Counted from the first letter of the stretch, positions 42,966 through 52,987 are shown. The stretch is 64,000 nucleotides of DNA from Nitrospirillum iridis (GCF_014205765.1 NZ_JACIIZ010000012.1:186001-250000), one strand, 5' to 3'. Program-made: numbers and translations. Notes: generated by a model not told the origin, from the sequence alone.

Positions 42966-45900
42966 ATGATCTGGGGTCCCGCACCTTCGGAGGGGGCCGG
43001 CGCGCGCCTGTTCACCATCGCCCCCGGCCTGCCCTTCGTGGACGCGCTGGCGGCCGGCATCCTGGACCGGGTGGGCAGCGACCCCCTGGCCCTGTCGCAG
43101 GTGACGGTGCTGCTGCCGACGGTGCGCGCCGTGCGGTCCCTGCGCGAGGCGTTCCTGCGCCTGTCGAACGGCAAGCCCATCCTGCTGCCCCGGCTGTCCC
43201 CCCTGGGCGACGTCGACACGGACGAGGTGGTGTTCACCCAAGGGGGCACCGACCTGCCCGAGGCCGTGCCGGCCCTGCGCCGCCAACTGCTGCTGGCCCG
43301 CCTGGTCATGCGGGCGCCGGACCTGGCCGCCACCCCGGCCCAGGCCGTGCGCCTGGGCGGCGAACTGGCCGGCCTGCTGGACGAGGTGCAGACGGAGGGC
43401 TGCCGGTTCGAGGATCTGGCCCGCCTGGTGCCGGACGACTACGCCCGGCACTGGCAGGTGACGCTGCGCTTCCTGGAGATCATCACCCAGCACTGGCCGG
43501 CCTTGCTGGAAGACGAAGGCGGCGTCGACCCGGCGCGGGAGCGGGAGCTGCGCCTGAAGGCCCTGGCCGACACCTGGCGGGCCAATCCACCGCCCGGCCC
43601 CGTCATCGCCGCCGGCTCCACCGGCAGCATCCCGGCCACCGCCGACCTGCTGGCCGTGGTGGCGGCCCTGCCCCAGGGCGCCGTCGTCCTGCCCGGCCTG
43701 GACCTCGGCTGCGACGAGGCCACCTGGCAGGACCTGGACGAGGCCCACCCGCAATACGGCCTGAAGCGCCTACTGGAACGGCTGGCGGTCGCGCGGGCGG
43801 ACGTACATCCCTGGCCCCTGCCCGCCGCGTTGCCCGACAGCCTGGCGACCCGGCGCAGCCCACCCGCCCGCGCCCGCCTGATCGCGGAGGCCCTGCGCCC
43901 CGCCGGCACGACGGAGGCCTGGCAGGATTTGCACGCCAGCCCCCTGGCGGCCGAGGCCGACGCGGGCCTGGCCGGCCTGTCCCGCCTGGACGCCGCCACC
44001 CCGCAGGAGGAGGCGGGCGCCATCGCCCTGATGATGCGCGAGGTGCTGGAGACGCCGGGCCGCACCGCCGCCCTGGTGACGCCCGACCGCGACCTGGCCC
44101 GGCGCGTGGCCCTGGCACTGAAGCGCTGGGACATCGCCGTCAACGACAGCGCCGGGCAGCCGCTGACGCAGAGCGCCGTGGGCAGCTATCTGCGCCTGCT
44201 GGCCGACTGGGCGGCGGAGCCATCGCCCCTGGCCCTGCTGGCCCTGCTGAAGCACCCGCTGGCGGCCGGTGGGCAGAGCCCGGCGTTTTTCCGCGCCCAC
44301 GTGCGCGACCTGGAGCGGGCGGTGCTGCGCGGGCCCCGGCCGGCCGACGGCTTCGACGGGCTGCGCCTGGCGCTGATGGGGGCCGAGCCCCGCCGTTTCG
44401 ACGCCCACGGCGACCCGGACGCCCACCGCGCCCGCTTGATCGCCTTCGTTGACGGGCTGGAGGAAATCCTGCGCGCCCTGCTGGCGGCGATGGGCGGCAC
44501 GGGCAAGACGCTGGCCGCCTGGCTGGACCTGCACGCCCGCACGGCCGAGGCCCTGGCCACCAGCGACGGGCAGCCGGGGGCGGAGCGCCTGTGGCGGCTG
44601 GACGACGGCGAGGCCGCGGCCAAGTTCGTCGACGACTTGCAGGACGCCGGCCACGATTTTCCTGAGTTGGGCGGCCCCGACTATGCCGCCGTCATCAGCG
44701 CCCTGATGGTGGGCCGCGCGGTGCGCCCGCGCTATGGCCTGCACCCGCGCCTCTACATCCTGGGCCTGCTGGAGGCCCGGCTGCAGCAGTTCGACGTCAT
44801 GATCCTGGGCGGCCTGAACGAGGGCACCTGGCCGCCGCAGCCCAAGGCCGACCCCTGGCTGTCGCGTCCCATGCGCCAGCGCTTCGGCCTGCCGACACCG
44901 GAACGCCATCTGGGCCAGACGGCGCACGACTTCGCCCAGGCCTGTGGGGCCGCCACCGTGGTGCTGACCCGGTCGGAACGGGTGGAAGGCACGCCCACCG
45001 TGCCGTCACGCTGGCTGTTGCGGCTGGACACGGTGCTGAAGGCGCTGGGCCGGCCCCACGCCTTCAGCACCGGCATGGGCCGCTGGGCCGTGTGGGGGGA
45101 GGCGATGGACGCGCCAACCGCCGTGCGGCCCTGCCCCCCGCCGGAACCCCAGCCGCCCGTCGCCGCCCGACCCCGCCGCCTGTCGGTCACCCAGGTCGAA
45201 ACCTGGATGCGCGACCCCTACGCGCTCTACGCCCGCCATGTGCTGCGCCTGGAGGCGTTGGATCCCCTGGATGCCGACCCCGGCGCCGCCGACCGGGGCA
45301 CCATGATCCACGACGCGTTGGACGCCTTCATCAAGGCCAATCCCGGCACCCTGCTACCCGTGGACGCGGTGGACCAGCTGCTGCGCTTCGGCCGTCAGGC
45401 CTTCGCCCCCTATCGCGGCCAGCCCAGCCTGGAAACCTTCTGGTGGCCCCGGTTCGAGCGCATCGCCCACTGGTTCGTGGCGCTGGAACGCGACCGCCGG
45501 GCCGGCGGCATCCAGCCCCTGCTGACCGAGGCGCGGGGCAGCCTGACGCTGGAGACGGCTTACAAGCCGTTCGAGATCGTGGCCAAGGCCGACCGTATCG
45601 ACCGCCACGCCGACGGCTCCATCGCCCTGATCGACTACAAGACCGGCACCCCGCCCCGGGCGCGCGAGGTGGAGTTGGGCTTCGCCCCGCAGCTGCCGCT
45701 GGAGGCCGCCATCGCGCTGGCGGGCGGCTTCGGCGTGCGGGCGCCGGTGGTGGAGCAGCTGGCCTTCTGGCGCCTGACGGGCGGGGAGCCCGCCGGCCAG
45801 GTGGTGGCGCTGAAGCTGGACCCCGCCCGCCTGGCCGCCGAGGCGGTGGAGGGTCTGCGCCAGCTGATCGACCTGTTCGACACCGAGTCGACGCCCTACC

Positions 45901-45998
45901 GGTCCCAGCCCCGGCCGGGCATGGCGCCCCGCTATTCCGACTATCTGCATCTGGCGCGGGTGGCGGAATGGTCGGTGGGCGACGGGGGTGAGGTATGA
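42966..45998 (+). CDS. addB: AddB, subunit of the AddAB helicase-nuclease
   Basis: The 1010-residue protein has the alphaproteobacterial AddB pattern: FTIAPGLPFVDALAAGILDR at the N-terminus, GLNEGTWPPQPKADPWLSRPMR in the middle, RRLSVTQVETWMRDPYALYA, GTMIHDALDAF, and the nuclease motif IALIDYKTGTPPRAREVELG near 885. It partners with AddA in double-strand-break resection for RecA repair. The start is 4 bases after murU; the stop overlaps addA (ATGA). Confidence 0.94.
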   Translation: MIWGPAPSEGAGARLFTIAPGLPFVDALAAGILDRVGSDPLALSQVTVLLPTVRAVRSLREAFLRLSNGKPILLPRLSPLGDVDTDEVVFTQGGTDLPEAVPALRRQLLLARLVMRAPDLAATPAQAVRLGGELAGLLDEVQTEGCRFEDLARLVPDDYARHWQVTLRFLEIITQHWPALLEDEGGVDPARERELRLKALADTWRANPPPGPVIAAGSTGSIPATADLLAVVAALPQGAVVLPGLDLGCDEATWQDLDEAHPQYGLKRLLERLAVARADVHPWPLPAALPDSLATRRSPPARARLIAEALRPAGTTEAWQDLHASPLAAEADAGLAGLSRLDAATPQEEAGAIALMMREVLETPGRTAALVTPDRDLARRVALALKRWDIAVNDSAGQPLTQSAVGSYLRLLADWAAEPSPLALLALLKHPLAAGGQSPAFFRAHVRDLERAVLRGPRPADGFDGLRLALMGAEPRRFDAHGDPDAHRARLIAFVDGLEEILRALLAAMGGTGKTLAAWLDLHARTAEALATSDGQPGAERLWRLDDGEAAAKFVDDLQDAGHDFPELGGPDYAAVISALMVGRAVRPRYGLHPRLYILGLLEARLQQFDVMILGGLNEGTWPPQPKADPWLSRPMRQRFGLPTPERHLGQTAHDFAQACGAATVVLTRSERVEGTPTVPSRWLLRLDTVLKALGRPHAFSTGMGRWAVWGEAMDAPTAVRPCPPPEPQPPVAARPRRLSVTQVETWMRDPYALYARHVLRLEALDPLDADPGAADRGTMIHDALDAFIKANPGTLLPVDAVDQLLRFGRQAFAPYRGQPSLETFWWPRFERIAHWFVALERDRRAGGIQPLLTEARGSLTLETAYKPFEIVAKADRIDRHADGSIALIDYKTGTPPRAREVELGFAPQLPLEAAIALAGGFGVRAPVVEQLAFWRLTGGEPAGQVVALKLDPARLAAEAVEGLRQLIDLFDTESTPYRSQPRPGMAPRYSDYLHLARVAEWSVGDGGEV

Positions 45999-48900
45999 CC
46001 GACACCCCCAAGCCCGAGATGCGCCCCATCGACCCCACGGTGAAGCAGCGCCAGGCGTCGGACCCCGAAACCTCCGTCTGGGTGGGGGCGTCGGCCGGGA
46101 CGGGCAAGACCAAGGTGCTGACCGACCGGGTGGTGCGGCTGATGCTGGCCGGCACCGCGCCCGGCCGCATCCTGTGCCTGACCTTCACCAAGGCGGCGGC
46201 GGCCGAAATGGCGAACCGCATTGCGGAACGCCTGGCCGGGTGGGCGGTCATGGCGGACGGCGACCTGACCCAGGCGCTGGCCGATCTGAATGGCCGCCCG
46301 CCGACGCGTGACGAGGTGCTGACCGCCCGCCGCCTGTTCGCCCGGGTGCTGGACACGGCCGGCGGCATGAAGATCCAGACCATTCATGCGTTTTGCCAGT
46401 CGCTGCTGCGCCGCTTCCCGCTGGAGGCGCGGCTGCCGCCCAACTTCGAGGTCATGGACGACCGCACGGCGGCTGAGGCCTTGGCGGAGGCGCAGGCCCA
46501 TATGCTGGCGTCGGCGCAGGAGCATCCCGACACGCCCCTGGGCCGGGCGCTGAAACGCCTGGCCGGCGCCTTGAACGAGGAAAGCTTCGCGGAGCTGCTG
46601 GGCGACCTGGTGGCCCAGCGCGGCCGCATCCGCCGCATCCTGGAGGCGCACGGCGGACTGGACGGGACGGTGTCCGCCCTGTTCCGCCACCTGGGCGTGG
46701 GGGCCGACGAAACCGAGATCGGCGTGCTGGCCGCCGGCTGCCGGGACGAGGCGTTGGACGTTTCCGGCCTGCGCGCCGCCTGCGTGGCGCTGGCCGTGGG
46801 CACCAAGACGGACGTGGAACGCGGCCTGGCCGTCCAGCTCTGGCTGGACCAGGCGGACCGGCGCCTGGCGGAGTTCGACACCTGGCGCCGCCAGTTCCTG
46901 ACGGCGGAGGGCACGGTGCGCGCCAAGCTGGCCGGCAAGGACGCGACGGCCGCCAACCCGCGGGCGCCCGAGATCCTGGCCCGGGAAGGCGAACGCCTGG
47001 TCGCCCTGCAGGAACGGCTGCGCGCCGTGACCGTGGCCCACTCCACGGCCAGCCTGCTGACCCTGGCCGGCAGCATGCTGGAGGGGTATCAGCGCTGGAA
47101 GGACGGCCGGGCGCTGCTGGATTTCGACGATCTGATCCTGGCCGCCAGCGCCCTGCTGACCGGCGACGCCCAGGCCTGCGCCTGGGTGCTGTACAAGCTG
47201 GACGGCGGCCTGGATCACATCCTGATCGACGAGGCGCAGGACACCAACCCGGAGCAATGGCGGGTGGTCAGCGCGCTGGCGGAGGAGTTCTTCGCCGGCG
47301 AGGGCCAGTCGGAGGCGCGCCGCACCCTGTTCGTGGTGGGTGACGAGAAGCAATCCATCTTCAGCTTCCAGGGTGCGGACCCGGCGGAATTCGCCCGCAT
47401 GCGCCGCACCTTCCAGGGGCGGGTGGAGGCGGCGGAGCGGCCCTGGGCCATCGTCGACCTGGAGACCAGCTTCCGTTCCGTTGGTGCCGTGCTGCAGGCG
47501 GTGGACACCGTGTTCGGCCAAGCGGACGCGCGCGACGGCGTCTCCAGCGCGGCCATCCGCCATCGCCCCTTCCGCCAGGGCATGGCGGGCCGGGTGGAAC
47601 TGTGGCCACTGGTGCGGCCCAGCGACAGCGTGGAAGCGCCGGCCTGGTCCCCGCCCCTGCACCATGAGGCGGAGGACAGGCCGCAGGCGCGCCTGGCCAC
47701 CGTCATCGCCGACCAGATCGCGCATTGGATCGCAAAGGGGGAGGTGCTGGAGGCGCGCGGCCGGCCCCTGACCGCCGGCGACATCCTGGTGCTGGTCCGC
47801 CGCCGCAACGCCTTCGTCCAGCAGCTGGTGCGGGCCTTGAAGGAACGGCGGGTGCCGGTGGCCGGCGTGGACCGCATGGTGCTGACCGAACAGCTGGCGG
47901 TCATGGACCTGATGGCGGTGGGCCAGTTCCTGCTGATGCCCGAAGATGATTTGACCCTGGCAACCGTGCTGAAAAGTCCCTTCGTCGGCCTGGATGAGGA
48001 CGCGCTGTTCACCCTGGCCCACCGCCGGGGCGGCTTTCTCTGGCCGGCATTGGTGAAACGGGCGGAAACCGACCCCCGCTTCCAGCCGGCCCATGCCTGG
48101 CTGCGGCGTCTGCTGGGCGAGGTCGACTACACCGCCCCCTATGAACTGTTCGCCGGCCTGTTGACCCGCCCCTGCCCCGCCGATCCCATCAGCGGCCGGC
48201 GCGCCCTGCTGGGCCGGCTGGGGGCGGAGGCCATCGACCCGGTGGATGAGTTCCTGAGCCTGTGCCTGGGCTTCGACCGCGCCCACCCGCCGTCCCTGCA
48301 GACCTTCCTGCACTGGCTGGCGGCCGGGCGGACGGAGGTGAAGCGCGAACTGGACACGGGCTCCAAGGACCGGGGGCCGGCGGGCGGCCAGGTGCGCATC
48401 ATGACGGTCCACGGCTCCAAGGGCTTGCAGGCGCCGGTGGTCATCCTGCCCGACACCACGCGCAAGCCGGTCACCAGCCCGCGCATCCTGTGGCCGCATG
48501 TCGACGACGACAGCGGCGTTGGACCGGCCGTGCCCCTGTACGCCCCGCGGCGGGAGCAGGAGGACGTGAAGGCCCGTGCGGCCCGCGCCGCGGCCGACCG
48601 GCGGCGCGACCAGGAATACCGCCGCCTGCTGTACGTGGCCCTGACCCGGGCGGAGGACCGCCTGCACGTCTGCGGCTACGAGGGCAAGACCGCCACCAGC
48701 GACGACACCTGGTTCCGCCTGACGGAGCGGGCGCTGGCCACCGTGGCGCCGACCCGCGCCTTCGACCTGACGACCGTGTCGCGCCAGGGGTGGAGCGGCG
48801 AGGGCCGGGTGCTGGCCGAACCGCAGACTCGCGAACCGCCGGGCCAGCGGGCCACGCGGGATCGCGCCGAGACCCTCCCCCCCGCGCCCGCCTGGCTGCT

Positions 48901-49525
48901 GTCCCCGCCGCCGGCCGAGCCCGCCCCGTCCCGCCCCCTGGCGCCCTCCCGCCCCGATGGGGAGGAGCCGGCGGTACGCTCGCCGCTGGGCCAGGGGCCC
49001 CTTGGTGACGGAAAGAGCCTGGAGGCCCGGCGCTTCAAGCGCGGCACCCTGATCCATAAATTATTGCAGCTGCTGCCCGAGATGCCGCCGCCCGGCCGCG
49101 CCGCCGCCGCCCGCCGCTGGCTGGACCGCCCGGCCCATGGCCTGGATGAGGCGGCGCGGGAGGAGATCTGGGCCGAAACCCTGCGCGTGCTGACCCATCC
49201 GGAGTTCGCGCCCCTGTTCGGACCCGGCAGCCGGCCGGAAGTGCCCCTGGTGGGCACGGTGGGGACCCGCCCCCTGGCCGCCCAGATCGACCGGCTGGTG
49301 GTGACGGACACGGACGTGCAGATCGTGGATTTCAAGACCAACCGGCCGCCGCCCCAGACGGCGGAGGACATCCCCCACCTGTATGTGGCGCAAATGGCCG
49401 CGTACCGGTCGGCGTTGCGCCAAATCTATCCGGACCGGACGATCCGCTGCCTGCTGCTATGGACCGACGGCCCCTTCATCACCGAGGTCGACCCCGCCCG
49501 CATGGATGCCGTGGTCCTGAGCTGA
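45995..49525 (+). CDS. addA: AddA helicase-nuclease
   Basis: The 1176-residue UvrD-type helicase has Walker A VGASAGTGKTKVLTDRV (about 29-45), LCLTFTKAAAAEMANRI, LIDEAQDTNPEQWRV, VVGDEKQSIFSFQGADP, RIMTVHGSKGLQAPVVILPD, and RRLLYVALTRAEDRLHVCG. The C-terminal nuclease domain keeps QIVDFKTNRPPP. It is complete and overlaps addB by 4 bases. Loss would cause sensitivity to DNA breaks. Confidence 0.96.
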   Translation: MTDTPKPEMRPIDPTVKQRQASDPETSVWVGASAGTGKTKVLTDRVVRLMLAGTAPGRILCLTFTKAAAAEMANRIAERLAGWAVMADGDLTQALADLNGRPPTRDEVLTARRLFARVLDTAGGMKIQTIHAFCQSLLRRFPLEARLPPNFEVMDDRTAAEALAEAQAHMLASAQEHPDTPLGRALKRLAGALNEESFAELLGDLVAQRGRIRRILEAHGGLDGTVSALFRHLGVGADETEIGVLAAGCRDEALDVSGLRAACVALAVGTKTDVERGLAVQLWLDQADRRLAEFDTWRRQFLTAEGTVRAKLAGKDATAANPRAPEILAREGERLVALQERLRAVTVAHSTASLLTLAGSMLEGYQRWKDGRALLDFDDLILAASALLTGDAQACAWVLYKLDGGLDHILIDEAQDTNPEQWRVVSALAEEFFAGEGQSEARRTLFVVGDEKQSIFSFQGADPAEFARMRRTFQGRVEAAERPWAIVDLETSFRSVGAVLQAVDTVFGQADARDGVSSAAIRHRPFRQGMAGRVELWPLVRPSDSVEAPAWSPPLHHEAEDRPQARLATVIADQIAHWIAKGEVLEARGRPLTAGDILVLVRRRNAFVQQLVRALKERRVPVAGVDRMVLTEQLAVMDLMAVGQFLLMPEDDLTLATVLKSPFVGLDEDALFTLAHRRGGFLWPALVKRAETDPRFQPAHAWLRRLLGEVDYTAPYELFAGLLTRPCPADPISGRRALLGRLGAEAIDPVDEFLSLCLGFDRAHPPSLQTFLHWLAAGRTEVKRELDTGSKDRGPAGGQVRIMTVHGSKGLQAPVVILPDTTRKPVTSPRILWPHVDDDSGVGPAVPLYAPRREQEDVKARAARAAADRRRDQEYRRLLYVALTRAEDRLHVCGYEGKTATSDDTWFRLTERALATVAPTRAFDLTTVSRQGWSGEGRVLAEPQTREPPGQRATRDRAETLPPAPAWLLSPPPAEPAPSRPLAPSRPDGEEPAVRSPLGQGPLGDGKSLEARRFKRGTLIHKLLQLLPEMPPPGRAAAARRWLDRPAHGLDEAAREEIWAETLRVLTHPEFAPLFGPGSRPEVPLVGTVGTRPLAAQIDRLVVTDTDVQIVDFKTNRPPPQTAEDIPHLYVAQMAAYRSALRQIYPDRTIRCLLLWTDGPFITEVDPARMDAVVLS

Positions 49526-49547
49526 CGGACGGGGCACGGGGGGGGGG

Positions 49548-50930
49548 CTAACCCAGCCTCCGGCTCCACTCCCGGTAGGCGCGTTCCGCCTCGTCCGACC
49601 CCGCCAGGATTTCGACCAGGCGCAGGTTGTTGAACATCTGGCGGCGGACCTCGGGGTTACCCCGGGCGCCCGGGGCGGCGATCATGCGGTCGGTCTGGCG
49701 ATCGATCTCCCGCCGGATCTCCAGGATCTTGGCGTTCACCTCGCGCTGGATGCCCAGATGGCTGGCCAGCTTAGCCGACCGCTTCAGCGCCAGGGCCGTG
49801 GCCTCCGCCCGCTTCATCTCATCGGGCGGGGTGGCGATGCCGCCGTTGTCGGCGAACATCAGGCTGGCCAGCGTTCTTTCCACATCGCCCAGCACCGTGG
49901 TCAGCACGAACTCGCCGATCTCGCCGCGGGCGGTGGTCACCCGATCAACGATCTTCTTGTCCCGCAGGGAGGCCACGCTGTCGTTGACGGAGGTGAGGCC
50001 ATCCGTCAGGCGCTCAGCCACGGCGGCCAGGGAGGCCAGCTTTTGCACGGGGTCCACCGGCGCGCCGGTGGTTCCCGGCCCCGCCACCGCCGCCTTGGCC
50101 ATGCTGGCGGTCTGGCGCAGCAGGTTGCCCACCACCACGCCCGACAGGTCACGGGTGAGCGCGTCGCGTTCCCCCTGGCTGCTGCCGACCACCCGCATGT
50201 CGGTCAGCATCTTCAAGACCACGCCGGGGCGGAGCATCCGGGCGGTCAGCACCAGTAATAGCGGGCCGGCGGCCTGGGGGTTTTCGGCCCCACCCAGCTG
50301 GGCCATGACGGTCTTGATCGCATCGGCATGGCTTTCCGCCAGGTCACCGATGGGCCGTTCCGGCAGGCGCTGCTTCAGGTCCTCGATGATGCCGCCCAGC
50401 AGCAACACGTCGCGCAGCGTCTGGATCTGGCGCAACACGTCATCGTCGCGGCCGAAATTGTCGACCATGAAGCGCAGGTTGTTCTCCGCCTCGTCGGCGA
50501 TCTTCACCAAGACTTGGGCGCCCTCCTCCCACAAGGGGGCCGCGATCTTGACCAACGCCCGGGGATCGCGGGGGTCAGCCTTCAGGATGCCTTGGGCGAC
50601 GCCGTCCACCAGGCCGCTGTCCAGCCGGGCGCGCACCAGCTTCCAGCAGGTGGGCAGTGTCCCGCGGGACACCCGCTGCAGACGGCGGGTGTAGACGCTG
50701 GGGTCATCGAACAGATCCTCCGCCGGGCGGAAGAACAGGCGCGACACTGTCGGACGGCGGGGCGGGCGCAATTGGGCCAGGCGCGGCCGCATGGCATCAA
50801 AGGCGCCGGCGATGCCGGGCTTGTCCCCCAACTGTTCCAGCAGGGTGTAGATTTGCAGGAACTTGGCGTCGCTGAGCCGGGTGGCGTCACGCGCCAAAGC
50901 CTGCCACTGGGCGATGGCCGGATCGGTCAT
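49548..50930 (-). CDS. Uncharacterised helical protein, gene B of a two-gene unit
   Basis: The 460-residue protein is strongly helical, without signal peptide, membrane segment or recognised catalytic motif. The N-terminal part contains LSDAKFLQIYTLLEQLGD and a Pro/Arg-rich RPPRRPTVSRLFFRPAEDLFDD. A region rich in charged helices follows (about 270-420, AVAERLTDGLTSVNDSVASL, RAEATALALKRSAKLASHLG). ATG 50930 overlaps the upstream partner's stop (ATGA). The pair sits between addA and trxA, opposite to both. It could be structural or regulatory; I do not recognise a family. Confidence 0.7.
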   Translation of the reverse strand: MTDPAIAQWQALARDATRLSDAKFLQIYTLLEQLGDKPGIAGAFDAMRPRLAQLRPPRRPTVSRLFFRPAEDLFDDPSVYTRRLQRVSRGTLPTCWKLVRARLDSGLVDGVAQGILKADPRDPRALVKIAAPLWEEGAQVLVKIADEAENNLRFMVDNFGRDDDVLRQIQTLRDVLLLGGIIEDLKQRLPERPIGDLAESHADAIKTVMAQLGGAENPQAAGPLLLVLTARMLRPGVVLKMLTDMRVVGSSQGERDALTRDLSGVVVGNLLRQTASMAKAAVAGPGTTGAPVDPVQKLASLAAVAERLTDGLTSVNDSVASLRDKKIVDRVTTARGEIGEFVLTTVLGDVERTLASLMFADNGGIATPPDEMKRAEATALALKRSAKLASHLGIQREVNAKILEIRREIDRQTDRMIAAPGARGNPEVRRQMFNNLRLVEILAGSDEAERAYREWSRRLG

Positions 50931-52039
50931 GATGACGTCGCCTTGAGCGCTTCGATCCGCATCACCGCCGGCATATCGAGCGCGCCCGTGCGCCAATCCT
51001 CGCCCATGCGCAGCCAGCGCGTCTGTATCTTGCCCAGGTTCTCAAGCTCGAAGGCCGACGGTTCCTTGCCCCCTTCACCGGTCGGGATCAAGGGGGCCAG
51101 GCGGAACAGCTCACCCATGGTGGACTGCTGCGACTCCAGCGGGCGATCGGCCACGCTGTCCCAGAGACGGATGAGGAAGGGCCAGCCATCCAGCAACCAA
51201 GCCAGCCGCGTCGCGTCCTCCGCCAGGACGGCGCGAAAGGCGCGGAAATCCCCGACCATGGCGCCCAGGTCGCGGCAGCGGGCGTCCAGCCGCGCCAGGC
51301 GGTCGCGCGCCATGTCCAACGCCGCCTTGGCCGTGTCGGCCACGAAGGTCGCCAACTGCGACACTTCGGAGAAGTCGGTGGCGGACCAGCGCTGCACGCT
51401 GGCGCGCATCCGCTCCATCTCCCCCACCAGGATGCGCAGGCGGCCCAGCTGCTGGCATTGCGGCAGGCCGACCGGCGCCATCAGGTTGGCCAGCGTCTCC
51501 ACCCGCGTCACCATCTCCTCCGCCGGCAGGTTGGCGCGTTGCGCCAGCTGGGCCAGGGAGGCGCGGATCAGGCGGCGGCTTTCCGACCCCGTCATGCCGG
51601 TGGCCAGCAGCTCGCCCGCGTCCAGGCGCGCCAGCCTCATCAGTTCCGTCACCAGGGTGAAATGGGTGAGCGCCCGATAGCCCACGTCCAACGCCAGGGT
51701 CTTTTCCGCCGCCAGCGACGCGTCGCCCCCCGCCACGCCCGTGGCCTGGATGGTCAGCGCGGCCTGGCGCACCGTGTCGGGCGTATAGTCTTTCAGGTCC
51801 AGCAGGGCTTCATGCAGCAGACGGTCATGCAGGGTGACGGTCATCATCGTGGGCAGGGAGCGCCAGGGCATGATGTAGACGCCCTTGCCGCCATTGAAGC
51901 TGGGCAGCAGGAATTCCAGTTCCCCCTGGCGGGTGGGCCGCATGCGGGCCTGACTGAGCATGGGGGTGGTGAAAGGGACGGAAATCCCCCGTTCGCCAAA
52001 GGTCCCCGGCGACGTATCCAGAGTTTTCGCTTGGCTCAT
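50927..52039 (-). CDS. Uncharacterised helical protein, gene A of a two-gene unit
   Basis: The 370-residue protein has a short N-terminal segment with GELEFLLPSFNGGKGVYIMP, which resembles a beta-hairpin, then almost entirely helices (LHDRLLHEALLDLKDYTPDT; VEMTRVETL-type heptads; VADTAKAALDMARDRLARLD). No catalytic motif, signal peptide or membrane span is evident. It is first of the pair and overlaps gene B by 4 bases. A 417-base non-coding region separates it from trxA. Unknown function. Confidence 0.7.
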   Translation of the reverse strand: MSQAKTLDTSPGTFGERGISVPFTTPMLSQARMRPTRQGELEFLLPSFNGGKGVYIMPWRSLPTMMTVTLHDRLLHEALLDLKDYTPDTVRQAALTIQATGVAGGDASLAAEKTLALDVGYRALTHFTLVTELMRLARLDAGELLATGMTGSESRRLIRASLAQLAQRANLPAEEMVTRVETLANLMAPVGLPQCQQLGRLRILVGEMERMRASVQRWSATDFSEVSQLATFVADTAKAALDMARDRLARLDARCRDLGAMVGDFRAFRAVLAEDATRLAWLLDGWPFLIRLWDSVADRPLESQQSTMGELFRLAPLIPTGEGGKEPSAFELENLGKIQTRWLRMGEDWRTGALDMPAVMRIEALKATSS

Positions 52040-52455
52040 CCCCGAAACCGCCGCCCCCGCTGTCCCTAAGGCTGCCCCACTCCCAAATCCAGGAAGATGG
52101 CTTAGCCTCTCCTATCCATAGGAAATATGCCAGACAAATGATGAGATGTGACGCGGCCGCAGGCCGTAAACACCCTAAACATATAAGCAATTCCTGGGCC
52201 AGTAGTCCAAGGCCCCTGCCGCACGCCGGGAGGGAGGGGGTGCGTTGCGCCGGTTGCGGGAGGCGTTCCGACGGATTTCAAGGGGGCCCCACCACCGCCC
52301 TGCCCCTCGTGTGGGGCCGCCTTGACCATCACGGTCCCCGGCACCTACATTTAGCGGTGACATTTGGACGCGGGATTCGCGCCACCTACCCGTAATAGGT
52401 AGGTCCACCATAGGAACCCCCAAGCCCTGGGACCCTAGCAGCCAAGGATAGCGTT
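52040..52455. other. Long non-coding region upstream of trxA
   Basis: These 416 bases separate divergent gene A and trxA. An AT-richer stretch lies at 52095-52195, a G/C-rich interrupted stem around 52290-52325, and a perfect palindrome ACCTACC-N7-GGTAGGT at 52384-52404, about 50 bases before trxA. No convincing small gene or repeat-family copy is seen. Confidence 0.5.
52384..52404. promoter_or_regulatory. Palindrome upstream of trxA
   Basis: ACCTACC-CGTAATA-GGTAGGT has perfect 7-bp arms and a 7-base spacer, 51 bases before the trxA start. It may be an operator or a hairpin in the leader. Nothing identifies its binding protein. Confidence 0.45.
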
Positions 52456-52782
52456 ATGAGCGAGAATACGGTGAAGGTGACGGACAGCAGCTTCGAGGCC
52501 GACGTGCTGAAGGCCCCGGGTCCCGTGCTGGTGGATTTCTGGGCGACGTGGTGCGGCCCCTGCAAGATGATCGCCCCGTCGCTGGAGGACATCGCCAGCG
52601 AACTGAACGGGCAGCTGACCGTCGCCAAGCTGGACATCGACGACAACCCCAACACCCCCGGCCGCTATGGCGTGCGCGGCGTGCCGACCCTGATGCTGTT
52701 CAAGGACGGCCAGGTGGCGGCCACCAAGGTCGGCGCCCTGCCCAAGAGCGCGCTGGCCGATTGGATCAAGGCCAACCTGTAA
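52456..52782 (+). CDS. trxA: Thioredoxin
   Basis: The 108-residue protein is a canonical thioredoxin with [15 protein letters not shown] (Cys33, Cys36) and [12 protein letters not shown] (cis-Pro loop). It reduces protein disulfides in the cytoplasm. It is downstream of, and opposite in orientation to, the unknown gene pair, rather than adjacent to addA, where it is found in related genomes as far as I recall. A strong terminator follows. Confidence 0.97.
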   Translation: MSENTVKVTDSSFEADVLKAPGPVLVDFWATWCGPCKMIAPSLEDIASELNGQLTVAKLDIDDNPNTPGRYGVRGVPTLMLFKDGQVAATKVGALPKSALADWIKANL

Positions 52783-52854
52783 GACATCGACCGGCGGATC
52801 GGTAACCGGCAGGATCTGCCGGGCCCTTCAGGGCTTATCCTTATCGGGTAGGAA

Positions 52855-52891
52855 AAAGGCGGACGCCCCCTGGCGCCCGCCTTTCTCTTTT
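52855..52891 (+). terminator. trxA intrinsic terminator
   Basis: AAAGGCGG-A-CGCC pairs with GGCG-C-CCGCCTTT around a 4-base loop, followed by CTCTTTT. It is a strong rho-independent terminator, 73 bases after trxA. Confidence 0.85.
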
Positions 52892-52968
52892 CCGCTCCCC
52901 GGCCCCGCCACCGTCCGGGACACACGAGAGGAGCGATCCCCGCCGGAGTGTAAACGACCGTTAGGAAT

Positions 52969-52987
52969 GATATTGATTCTTAATTTC
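52969..52987. promoter_or_regulatory. Fur-like iron box
   Basis: GATATTGATTCTTAATTTC matches the classical 19-bp Fur consensus at 13 of 19 positions and is sharply AT-rich in its setting. It lies 38 bases before a TonB-dependent receptor gene. It implies iron-responsive control, though RirA/Irr-type regulation is also possible in this class. Confidence 0.6.

Noticed and set aside
45941-49057. Very long antisense open frame (over 1000 codons) opposite addA, with similar ones opposite katG, divL, ptsI, ybbP and the TonB receptors
   Set aside because: In about 70% GC DNA stop codons are rare in several frames. These translations are rich in Arg/Gly/Gln/His repeats and lack family signatures, while the sense strand encodes recognisable proteins.
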